Shown here: positions 44,957-54,100 of the stretch, one piece after another
How positions within the stretch are numbered: the first letter of the stretch is position 1
Layout of the letters: each line of letters starts with the position of its first letter
DNA from: Thiothrix phosphatis
GTDB taxonomy: Bacteria > Pseudomonadota > Gammaproteobacteria > Thiotrichales > Thiotrichaceae
NCBI RefSeq assembly: GCF_035668035.1
Contig: NZ_JAYMYJ010000160.1
Coordinates: 98,736 to 162,735, forward strand
Length of the DNA: 64,000 bases
Direction of reading: 5' to 3'
Notes under the pieces: model-generated
Seen by the model: the letters and a program-made list of their open reading frames with translations, nothing else
Database searches by the model: none
What the model was told of the DNA's origin: nothing
Made by a program: the position numbers and the translations under genes

Positions 44957-45801
44957 ATGATTTAACGGAAAAGAAACCTGTGCGGCATTTACTGGGTTTG
45001 TCGGGTGGCAAGGATAGTTCCGCGCTGGCCATTTATATCCGTGACAAATATCCAGAAATCCACGAAAAAATGGAGTATTTTTTTTCAGATACAGGAGCAG
45101 AACTCCCCGAAACCTTGGAATATATTGATAAACTGGAAGATTATCTGTGCAAGCCAATAGTTAGACTCCTACCTGATGGATTCAAAGAGAATCAAATTAA
45201 AAAGGAAAACTCCAATGAAGAAGATGGTCTTTTTGGTCACTATCTGAAATTACATAAGAATTATCTTCCATCGCCACAACAACGATGGTGTACAATTAAT
45301 CTAAAATTAATTCCTTTTGAAAGATTCGTTGGCAATGACGAGGCAATTAGTTATATAGGTATTCGTGCAGACGAGCCTGATAGGGTTGGTTATATTTCAA
45401 GTAAGCCTAATATAAAAACGCGAATGCCATTCAGAGAGGATGGTTTGGACAAGGAAGATATTTTTAAAATACTTGAATCTTCTGGTATAGGCATTCCTGA
45501 ATATTATAAATGGAGAAGTAGGTCTGGTTGCTATTTTTGTTTTTTTCAACGAAAAGAAGAATGGATTGGTTTGAAAAAAAATCATCCAGATTTATTTGAA
45601 AGAGCTAAAAAATATGAACAGTTAGATGAAGATACAGATATTCGCTACACCTGGAGTTCTGTAGGTACTTTGGAAGAATTAATATCAAGACCTGATAGTG
45701 TGTCTTCAAAAAAAATTATAAAAAAATCAAAGCGGCTAATGGATATTGTTGAGGATACTGATGACGACGCTGATGGAGGGTGCTTGATTTGCACGTTGTA
45801 A
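44953..45801 (+). CDS. PP-loop sulfurtransferase, SspD/DndC-like
   Basis: A 282-residue PAPS-reductase-family protein. The PP-loop SGGKDSS is at residues 17-23. RWCTINLKLIPFE and CYFCFFQRKEEW supply conserved cysteines of DndC-like sulfurtransferases. It should activate the DNA backbone phosphate with ATP and insert sulfur supplied by the desulfurase. The length fits SspD rather than the longer DndC. From about 45.06 kb the sequence is strongly AT-rich, unlike the preceding ATPase gene, so the gene was probably acquired or exchanged separately. Confidence 0.87.
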   Translation: MNDLTEKKPVRHLLGLSGGKDSSALAIYIRDKYPEIHEKMEYFFSDTGAELPETLEYIDKLEDYLCKPIVRLLPDGFKENQIKKENSNEEDGLFGHYLKLHKNYLPSPQQRWCTINLKLIPFERFVGNDEAISYIGIRADEPDRVGYISSKPNIKTRMPFREDGLDKEDIFKILESSGIGIPEYYKWRSRSGCYFCFFQRKEEWIGLKKNHPDLFERAKKYEQLDEDTDIRYTWSSVGTLEELISRPDSVSSKKIIKKSKRLMDIVEDTDDDADGGCLICTL

Positions 45802-45804
45802 CAT

Positions 45805-48225
45805 ATGAAGAGTATCTTTGATCAATTTTCTAATATATCAGTTTATAAAGAGAATGGAGAATATTTTCTTCACAAGCCTTTATTGTTGCTGTCTTATTTA
45901 GGTTTTTGTTGGAACAACAGAGAGCGACTCATTTCTTATAATGAAGCCGATAAAGAATTGACGACATTGTTTGATGCTTTTTATCCGGCTGGCTCTGAAT
46001 ACAACAATACACATTATCCATTTGGAAAGCTTGAAAATGATGGCATATGGGAAGTAGAAGGAAGTTCAACTTTAAAAAGAACATCTGTCGGGCATTTAAT
46101 TAAAAGCGAATTGATAAATTTCAGTATTAGGGCTGGTTTTACAAAAGAAATATATGATACTTTATCGGAAAATAAATATTTACTCCTAGATATAGTGAGT
46201 TTACTACTGGGACGTTATTTTCCACCAGAAAAACATCAGGGGCTGCGTGCTGCGGTAGGGCTACCGGACGCAGGCCATACAAGGGCGCACGATATATTGT
46301 ATGGAGTGAAGCAAGATATGGGGACTATAGAAGAATTACCAATGCCAGCGGAGGCAAAACAAGATAACCGTGTTAATGACGGTAATTTGAATTTGCTTGA
46401 TATGATTGCGACGTTCAGGTCAAAAAATAAAGACCAACAAAATGCTTACATCAGCTACTTGAATTCTTTGCATAACCTCTCTGCCGATGGTTCAAATGCC
46501 TTGGCGGAGTCACAAGCATTGAACCCTTATTTCGATGAGTTATATGTTGCATTCCCACTAGTCGAAACCGTTAAGGAGGCTCTGACCTCTGGTGAGGAAA
46601 AGGTCATTGTCTTGACTGGCCATGCTGGCGACGGCAAGTCCACGGTCGCCCTGGATGTCTTTAAGCATTTGAACGGTTACGTACCCAAACAGCCACTTCA
46701 GCACAAATTGAAGGAGTTGGAGGAGGTACGATCTGGTGACCGGAAGATTTCCATTGTCAAAGACATGAGTGAATTGGGGGCAAAAGAACGGGTAAGCTGG
46801 CTAGATAGTGCTTTTGACAAACCGGGGAGCTGGTTAATCATTAGCAACACTGGGCCGTTGCTGGACAGTTTGTCCGGTTACGTCCGGGAATATCACAACG
46901 GTGCTGATAGTGGTTGGATTGAAAATGAAGTCCTGAAAAAGCTGGACACCCCTTACCAGAAAACAAATTTGCCGACGCATACCCTGCAACTCCCTGAGGT
47001 CAGCAAACCCCTGGTGATTCTCAATATGACGCGCCTGAACAACGTGGACTTGGGTGCACAAGTATTGGAGAAAATGCTGTCGCACTCCGGCTGGTCAAAA
47101 TGCCAAGGGTGTGATGTGGAGGATAGTTGCCCATTGCGCAAAAATCGCCAAGCCTTGCGGCAACAGGATATTACTGACCGGGTACGTTGGGTTTATCAAC
47201 GGCTTACAGCTTATGAACAGCGCCTGACCTTACGCCAGATTGTCGCCCATCTGGCTTATTCGGTAACTGGCGGATTGGATTGCACCCAAGCCCGTACCTC
47301 TGCCTATGACACCCAAGCCAGTAACGGCGAGGTGAATGTCGGGCTGGAAAACATCTTGTTCAGCGAAAGCTTTTTTGGCTACAAGAATGGTGAAGTGAAT
47401 AAAAAGGCAGGGACTTTAAAAGCCATTGAACTGATCCACCGTTTGGAGTTTGGTAGCCCATTTGCGGTGGATTTCGAGCGCAAACTGATTGCCAATGATG
47501 ACACCTCCTGGATTGATCTGCCACCTGCCTTGACTCCAGTCGCCAAACGCTGGCGGAATTATTCCCGCGAGGCGACAGGAATACGCTGGCGCTTTGCATT
47601 ACGGCGCATGGCGTACCTTTACGGGCGACCCGTAAGCCAACATGAGCAAACGGGCTTCGAGTCGTTCCTGGATAACTTTTTGCAAGCCCCCAAACTGCGC
47701 CAGTTTGACCGTTGGCAACGCAAGGGGGAATTAGATTTGTCATCATCAGAACAGCGGGCATTCAAGAACAATATTCTGGACGTGCTATTGGAGGTTTACT
47801 CAGGATTCAATGCCGGGCAGTTCAAAGATTCCAATAATCGCCTCTATCTGACGTTGCGCCGACCAGATAAGGCAGTCGTGCAACCCGCACAAATGGTCAT
47901 TGCCAGCTTCAATACCAATGATTTTTCCGTGGGCTACGACATACACCAACAATTGCCATTTTTACGTTACCGTGACGCCAAGCTAATGTTGAGCCTGCCA
48001 TTGTTAGACTACATCCAAACATGCAGTATTGGCAGTATTGGCAATCAGCTTGTGCCCATTCATTTGGCGCAACTGGAATGGTTCCGCTCCAAACTATTAA
48101 AAATTTCAGAGCACGAAACGACAAATAATGACGAATTTATCGTGCTTAGTGCTGAAGTTGATGGCACTGTTAAAACTAGTCATTTTTACATCGATAAAAG
48201 TAAAAACACGTTGGAATTTGTATAA
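45805..48225 (+). CDS. Sulfur-binding domain fused to DptF-like ATPase
   Basis: An 806-residue protein. Residues 1-152 match the sulfur-binding domain of phosphorothioate-dependent HNH endonucleases: FLHKPLLLLSYLG (21-33), HYPFGKLENDGIWEV (70-84), ARGxFxxEIY-like RAGFTKEIYDTL and a terminal FPPEKHQGLRAAVGL. From about 240 a DptF-like ATPase follows with Walker A GHAGDGKST at 272-280 and a cysteine group SKCQGCDVEDSC in the middle. The fusion implies direct recognition of phosphorothioate by the restriction ATPase. The first 400 bases are AT-rich and the rest is not, which marks the domain junction. Spacing to the sspD-like gene is 3 bases. Confidence 0.72.
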   Translation: MKSIFDQFSNISVYKENGEYFLHKPLLLLSYLGFCWNNRERLISYNEADKELTTLFDAFYPAGSEYNNTHYPFGKLENDGIWEVEGSSTLKRTSVGHLIKSELINFSIRAGFTKEIYDTLSENKYLLLDIVSLLLGRYFPPEKHQGLRAAVGLPDAGHTRAHDILYGVKQDMGTIEELPMPAEAKQDNRVNDGNLNLLDMIATFRSKNKDQQNAYISYLNSLHNLSADGSNALAESQALNPYFDELYVAFPLVETVKEALTSGEEKVIVLTGHAGDGKSTVALDVFKHLNGYVPKQPLQHKLKELEEVRSGDRKISIVKDMSELGAKERVSWLDSAFDKPGSWLIISNTGPLLDSLSGYVREYHNGADSGWIENEVLKKLDTPYQKTNLPTHTLQLPEVSKPLVILNMTRLNNVDLGAQVLEKMLSHSGWSKCQGCDVEDSCPLRKNRQALRQQDITDRVRWVYQRLTAYEQRLTLRQIVAHLAYSVTGGLDCTQARTSAYDTQASNGEVNVGLENILFSESFFGYKNGEVNKKAGTLKAIELIHRLEFGSPFAVDFERKLIANDDTSWIDLPPALTPVAKRWRNYSREATGIRWRFALRRMAYLYGRPVSQHEQTGFESFLDNFLQAPKLRQFDRWQRKGELDLSSSEQRAFKNNILDVLLEVYSGFNAGQFKDSNNRLYLTLRRPDKAVVQPAQMVIASFNTNDFSVGYDIHQQLPFLRYRDAKLMLSLPLLDYIQTCSIGSIGNQLVPIHLAQLEWFRSKLLKISEHETTNNDEFIVLSAEVDGTVKTSHFYIDKSKNTLEFV

Positions 48226-48243
48226 GGATTGGGGAGCTTTATC

Positions 48244-49848
48244 ATGAATAATAAGCAATTAGTATTTCAGCGCTTTCCTGATAGCTTATCGGGAGGAAAA
48301 AGCAGTGCCAATGAGAATCCTGCCATATATTTATATGGAAAACGATTTTATAAAGATCAGACGCCTGTTGAATATTTGGCTGAGTTTCTTTTGGTTTTCT
48401 CATCTCCAAAATCGAGGAGCGTGCTTGGTGATGATGAAATCATTTATCGAGGAATGTTTGAATTTGATTTGGATAAGGCCGAACCACGTTATTATCCTGA
48501 AAACAAAGTAGCGTTGAAGCTTTTTTCATTTTTCTCCAATTCAAAATTGGAAACCCGCCATCCAGCACATTACAAGGCTTATATAGATTCATTAATTAGA
48601 CTTTCTGATAAAATTGATGGTGATGTCAGCCATAAGAAAGAGGCTATTCAACTCTTGCAAAGCTTGTTTAATGGTTTTGTTGGTGTTTCAAATAATCGGA
48701 CATGGGTTACACACTGTTTCTTACCTGCATCTACTAGCCTCTTATCGCGAGAAGTAGATTGGCTCCATACAGGAAAAAGTGGCGCTAAAAATAAAGATTT
48801 GGAATGGAATTTTGGAAATAATCAAAGTGAAATAACGAATTATTTTGTTCATGACCGACATAACTTTATGGCAAGAGGTGGAGAATCTATTTTTTTACAA
48901 CTAGTCAATTTATTTGACAATATCAATCATGAAGATCTAAAAAATTTACAGGAAGACATTCATTATTATCACCTTAAGCCGCTCTCAAAAAACATTCAAA
49001 AAAACATTGAAAATGGCTTATCTGCTTTGTTGTTTAACGGGACTGGTTCTTTAAATTATATAGTAGATTTTGTTGATAATACTTTAAATGGATATGACAT
49101 TGATTCGAGTCCTGCAACATTAGGCTGGGTTCCTACCTCAACTAGGGTTGAGGCATTATTATTTGCTATTGAAATTGAAAATTTATGTACATCTGACTTA
49201 GGAAGCATGGAAAAGTTAGATTTGCTAAAAACATTATGTTGCATGCAGGTTTTACGTACTCATTGTTTTCAAGCAAGTCGACTTGATAGTGTTGAATCAT
49301 TTACAGATGGGTTTGCTGGAAATTATGTTTGGGTTGCTGCAAGTGAAGGTGCGCCTGCTAATGACTCTCTTAGAAAGATAGCACAAGAGTCATTCAGAAA
49401 AATAGATAATGTACTTTATCGTGTATTGCGCCATGAAGTACTGCCTAATCCTAAGGATTATAAAGAAGCAACTAAACATGGATATGACATATTTAAAAAA
49501 CTTGCAAAAGAGATTGGCTTAGTCATTCCACGCCAAGGCCAGGGAGCGCGCTTTGTCCTGCATCAAGGCTTGTTACGCTTTTTGGTTGCGGCATTGATCC
49601 GCCCTGGTGAACGCATCCGCCTGAACCAGTTCTACCAGCGCATTTTTGCCCATTATGGCATTGCCATTGGTGGTGACCAGTTGAAAGTCGCCCTGCAATG
49701 GATCGGCAAGGAAGAAGATAGCGACACCTACGCTGTTGCTTCCAGCAGCGCGTGGGTGGAAGAAGCCCTCAAGCAAGGCGGCTTCCTGGTGGAATTGTCG
49801 GATGCCGTGTCAATGGTCATGAATCCGGGCGAAGGGCAAACCAGCTAA
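48244..49848 (+). CDS. DptG/SspG-like restriction component
   Basis: A 534-residue protein without clear catalytic motifs, located between DptF-like and DptH-like genes exactly where DptG/SspG-type proteins are found. Homology is inferred from position, size and its N-terminal beta-rich pattern (IYLYGKRFYKDQTPVEYLAEF). The C-terminal 100 residues look like a winged helix (GLLRFLVAALIRPGERIRLNQF). The start at 48244 follows GGGGAG; a TTG at 48229 is rejected. About the first 1280 bases are very AT-rich, then composition switches abruptly near 49.52 kb to the GC-richer style of the island. Confidence 0.6.
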   Translation: MNNKQLVFQRFPDSLSGGKSSANENPAIYLYGKRFYKDQTPVEYLAEFLLVFSSPKSRSVLGDDEIIYRGMFEFDLDKAEPRYYPENKVALKLFSFFSNSKLETRHPAHYKAYIDSLIRLSDKIDGDVSHKKEAIQLLQSLFNGFVGVSNNRTWVTHCFLPASTSLLSREVDWLHTGKSGAKNKDLEWNFGNNQSEITNYFVHDRHNFMARGGESIFLQLVNLFDNINHEDLKNLQEDIHYYHLKPLSKNIQKNIENGLSALLFNGTGSLNYIVDFVDNTLNGYDIDSSPATLGWVPTSTRVEALLFAIEIENLCTSDLGSMEKLDLLKTLCCMQVLRTHCFQASRLDSVESFTDGFAGNYVWVAASEGAPANDSLRKIAQESFRKIDNVLYRVLRHEVLPNPKDYKEATKHGYDIFKKLAKEIGLVIPRQGQGARFVLHQGLLRFLVAALIRPGERIRLNQFYQRIFAHYGIAIGGDQLKVALQWIGKEEDSDTYAVASSSAWVEEALKQGGFLVELSDAVSMVMNPGEGQTS

Positions 49849-49889
49849 ACCTTATGAACAGAATAGAGGAGGTTGCGTTGATTATGCAT

Positions 49890-49916
49890 GGTTGGTTTGA
49901 TTCAATGAAACCAACC
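49890..49916. promoter_or_regulatory. Inverted repeat, candidate AbiEi operator
   Basis: GGTTGGTTT (49890-49898), nine-base spacer, AAACCAACC (49908-49916), ending 22 bases before the AbiEi start. AbiEi antitoxins repress their own promoters through inverted repeats, so this fits an autoregulatory site. A role as an internal RNA hairpin is the alternative. Confidence 0.5.
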
Positions 49917-49938
49917 TGTCATTTTCAACGGAAAAGTC

Positions 49939-50583
49939 ATGCAAAACGCCGAGTTACAGCTTAGGTCTTTTGGCAATATTCCGCTTATGCACCAAACCGT
50001 GCTGTCGGTGCTCAACGGCTACAAGACCCCCAACAACAAAATCTCCCGCTGGCTGGATGAGGGAGTGCTGTTGCCTGTGAAACGTGGGATGTATGTGGTA
50101 TCCCCCGACGTGAGCGGTAAACCGGTGGAGCGTCTGCTGGTGGCCAACCTGCTGTATGGCCCCTCCTGTGTGTCGCTGGACTACGCCTTGTGGCATTACG
50201 GGCTGATCCCGGAAACCGTGGTGGAAGTGACCTCCGTGACCACCCGCCGTAGCCAAACGCTGGAAACCGGGTTGGGGCGCTTTTCCTACCAACATTTGCC
50301 TGATGCTTTGTACCCGCTCGGTATGCAATCGGTGGCTGTGACCGGCGGTGGTTATTGCCTGCTGGCGACTCCTGCCAAAGCCTTGTGTGACCGCTTGGTG
50401 CTGACGCGCAACCTGCGGGTGCATTCGGCCAAATCCATGCAGCAGTTTTTGCTGGACGACATGCGTTTTGACGCGGATGAAGCCAGCCAAATGGATTTGG
50501 CAGTGATTGCCGCCTACCAGCAATCCGGGCACAAGCCTGAGCTGTTAAAACACCTGCATGAGGCTATCAAGCAATGGCAATGA
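49939..50583 (+). CDS. AbiEi-type antitoxin / transcriptional regulator
   Basis: A 214-residue protein. The N-terminal winged helix (NKISRWLDEGVLLPVKRGMY) and following VSLDYALWHYGLIPE and ATPAKALCDRLVL match the type IV antitoxin AbiEi family. AbiEi neutralises the AbiEii nucleotidyltransferase and represses its own operon. It sits inside the phosphorothioation gene run and overlaps the next gene by 10 bases. A perfect inverted repeat lies just upstream. Confidence 0.85.
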   Translation: MQNAELQLRSFGNIPLMHQTVLSVLNGYKTPNNKISRWLDEGVLLPVKRGMYVVSPDVSGKPVERLLVANLLYGPSCVSLDYALWHYGLIPETVVEVTSVTTRRSQTLETGLGRFSYQHLPDALYPLGMQSVAVTGGGYCLLATPAKALCDRLVLTRNLRVHSAKSMQQFLLDDMRFDADEASQMDLAVIAAYQQSGHKPELLKHLHEAIKQWQ

Positions 50584-51161
50584 CAGTGCTGGAACAAATG
50601 CTGGGCCGCCACCCTTCGAGTCCGGTAGGGCAACAGGAGCAAACGCTCCGCGAAGTGATGCAGGAGATCACGTTGGCGGGCCTTAACCGTGCATGGTTCT
50701 TTGAGCAAGCAGCCTTTTATGGCGGCACTTGCCTGCGGATTTTTCATGGTTTGCCGCGTTTTTCGGAGGATCTGGATTTTTCGCTATTGCAGCCGAATGC
50801 AGATTTTTCCCTGCAACCGTATTTCAAAGCCGTGCTTGAAGAGTTCCATGCGCTGCTGTTCCGCCAGTGGAAAAACCGCGTCAAGGGGCGCGACTGGTTC
50901 GATTTTGAATGGTATGTACGCCATGGGGTGACGCCGAATCTGGAGCATTTCGCCAGACGTGCTTATGAAAGCGGTGCAATCCGTCAAGATGCGGTTTCCA
51001 AGGCGGAGCTACATACGCTTTTGCAGCAACGTATCCAGTCGGTCGATTTTAATGATGCCAAGCAGGATGTCGTGAAATTCATACCTGACGCCAAGGTACT
51101 GAATATCTGGTCAACAGACTACTTTCTGCAATTGACTCAGCAACTGATTGAGTCATGTTAA
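50574..51161 (+). CDS. AbiEii-type nucleotidyltransferase toxin, internally deleted
   Basis: A 195-residue protein from the AbiEii/DUF1814 family. The N-terminal catalytic block YGGTCLRIFHGLPRFSEDLDFS is intact and the C-terminal block RQWKNRVKGRDWFDFEWY is present. They are joined after only about 30 residues (YFKAVLEEFHALLF), whereas full relatives (about 290-310 residues) have some 100 residues more between them, including the strand carrying later catalytic positions. The deletion is in frame and sharply bounded. The toxin is therefore probably inactive, and the pair may survive as a regulator or immunity remnant. Confidence 0.72.
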   Translation: MAMTVLEQMLGRHPSSPVGQQEQTLREVMQEITLAGLNRAWFFEQAAFYGGTCLRIFHGLPRFSEDLDFSLLQPNADFSLQPYFKAVLEEFHALLFRQWKNRVKGRDWFDFEWYVRHGVTPNLEHFARRAYESGAIRQDAVSKAELHTLLQQRIQSVDFNDAKQDVVKFIPDAKVLNIWSTDYFLQLTQQLIESC

Positions 51162-51177
51162 TTTTGGAGCACAACGC

Positions 51178-54100
51178 ATGAACCTGTTTGTTGAAGATTT
51201 AGCGGCTTACCTGATCCAGGAATGGAAGCGCATCCAGCAAACCCAAGGCGGCACAAAAGAAGCCCGCTTTGTCGTCGAAAGTCTTTCGCCGGACAACACT
51301 TTCGCATTGTTGCGCCAGTTGGAAGAACACCGTTTGCAAGTCGCACAGGAGTCGCACGTGGAATGCCATTTCAAAGTGGCCAAAGGCTTGTGGGATGCTT
51401 GGTTGAAGCACCCCGGCGAATCGCGCGAAAACCTGATCCAGAAAATGCAAAACCTAGGGGGCGTTGAGGTCATCGATGAAACCCTGCATTTGCGTTGGAT
51501 TGATGAAGATGACCGCCTGACGTGGTACCGCAACCTCACCAAGCCCGCCGACAAGGACAGCTTGGTCGTGGTGTTGATTGGCCTGAACCACACCTCGGAT
51601 CAGGGTGGTTTGGCGGACTTCCATCTGGTTGACGAGTCGCGTATCTGGAGCCATATGGGGCAAAGCTACCAGCCGTGGTTAATACGTTTGTCACGTAAAG
51701 TGGGGCTCATTGATCCCCCTGAGCCAGATGTTATGCGCTTTGAAAATGCCTTGCAGGAGCTATTCAGCATCAAGCCACGCCGTCTGCTCAGGCTGGCGGA
51801 ATTCCTGGAAACAGAGATTATCCCCACAAACAAGTTTGTCGATAACCTGGATGAAGTATTGGCCTCCTTCTACGAGCATTTGCCATTCTGGGGGATTCCC
51901 CCGCTGCACCTGTCCACCGAACAGGTCAGGAAAACGAGGGAAACCAAAGACCTGATCAAATCAGCCGATGCGTTTATTTCCCACCAAAAGCTAAAAAGCA
52001 AAAGTGACCAGGACAAAGCCTGGAAGAAAGTCGAGAAATTGCTTCAGGAAACAGACTTTACGCCACCACAGACATTTGGCGATGTCTCCGCTTATGCAGA
52101 CCCCCAAGATTATAGCGCCACGTTGGAAAGCTTTATTTTCAGCGGCGATGCCCAAGCGAGAGAGCGCCTGTTGCATACCGATGTTGTGACGCTGGTTAAG
52201 CGCTTAAAAGGCCGTGAAAAAAATAAAAAAGTTGTTCGTGAGAAAAACATCCGCCTGCGTGGCTCCAGCATGGAAGCCTTTTTGCAAGCGATTTGGGAAA
52301 CTATCCTGATGTTTGCAAAGGCTAGTAAAGATGAAGGTGGGGCATGGACAGATGATGTTTCTGAAATTCATGTAGTCGCTGAACAGTTTAACCATGATTT
52401 GGAAACGGATTCTGACAATGGCATTGCTGGCATCGGTTTGGCGAAAGAGCTATTGCAAGGATGTCTCGGTGGCCTTGCAGAATTGTTGCAGCAGCTCGAT
52501 CTGCATCTGCCGGTGGATGAAGAACAAGCCGCCCTTCCCTCCAGGCAATGGGAACGCCAGATCAAAGTGGTGTGCAATCTGGAGCCAGACGAGTACCGTG
52601 TCAGCCGCAAACGCCCCCATTTACGCTTCAAGGTCAGCCTTTTGAATCATGAAGGCGAGGATGGGGTTGAGTATGCCTGCCGCTATGAATGGGCATTGGA
52701 AGCAACCCATGCCGAACGGGTGCGTTTCCAATGCGCCAAGTCGATTGGGGAAAACTGGCAAGCCGAGCGCTTATCCCCGTTTATTCTGCCCGCTTTACAG
52801 CTCGGAACCGAGGAAATGACCGCGCTGTATTTTGCCGCCGATGAAGAGGAAGCCCATCGCCTTATCAATAACGCATTAGGCATGGTAAAAATCATTGACC
52901 TGATGGCGGGGTTGAAGCGGAATGACCCGCAATGCTTGGATACAACGTTAAACGAACAGGCGCAGGCTTTGTCATTAGTTTACCGTACCTGGCTGACGGC
53001 TTATGTCACGCACGGTTACTACCATGCAACCAATGTACATTACCCGCAACTTGAGAAAGCTTATACTGAGTTGGCCACCAGTGTTCTGGATAAAAGCAAG
53101 CAAGGTAGCGCTGAACTCTTGCGGCGGTTTTATAAAGCCTTTTTGTTGCTAGACCCTACAGTGCAAGCGAATGACTCCCATATACGCTCCGCAGTTGTTT
53201 TGGGAACTTCGCCCGCAGTATTGGAACTGACATGGGCGCGTGAAATTTTCTTGCGTAACCATTTTGATGAAGTCATTGCGGAATATGTCCGCGAGCAAGA
53301 CATCAAAGCCCCTAAAGCCAAACAGGCTTTTGAGCGGCTGGTCAATCTGGCCACGATCCAACGTCCTGTGGCTGGGCTGGTGGTGGACGATACACTCAAG
53401 CTGTCCGCCAAGATCAAAAGCTTTAACTTGCTGCATTATTTGGGGGAGCAACCTTGCGGTGAAAAAAGCCTTGCCGTCCAAACTTTATTGCGTGAAGACG
53501 ATGATAATGAAGACGGCTTGAGTGAAGTCAAACACGCTTCCGAAGACGGTAAAATCATTACCAAGGTATTGAAAGACTACCAAAGTCTCTACGCCTTTGC
53601 GGCGGATGGAGTGCGTGTTATTGCCGTGCATGTGGAGAATGTCCCGCTGATCTTGTCAGGGCTGGATCTGTTCTTGCGCCAATATCTGGAAGAAAAAACC
53701 GGTTTTAATCAACCTGCTTTTTTCTGTGAGCTAATGGTGTACTCAACCTCGTCGTCACCGATTTCTGTCGAGAAAAAACTCACCTTGTGGCGTGATGACA
53801 TGGTGGAGAAGTTCCGCGAAAAAGGGCGGCGGCTGAATTTGTCAGTGGGGCATCGTTTTGCCCCCAGGCGTGAAGATATTATTGCATTGCTCAGCAAAGA
53901 AGAGCGTTTGTATGACATCGCTTTCCTGTTCCGTTTCCTTGGCGAGGACATGATCGCGGATGTGGAAGCAGCCGAACCTTTTGCCTTTGACACATCCAAC
54001 GCGGAAACGTTAAGCAGGTTCCCTATTAGTGAACACCCCCGGCCAATCAAGCAAGGCGATGATTTAAAACGGCAGAGCCTATTGAGCAATCGCCGCCTAT

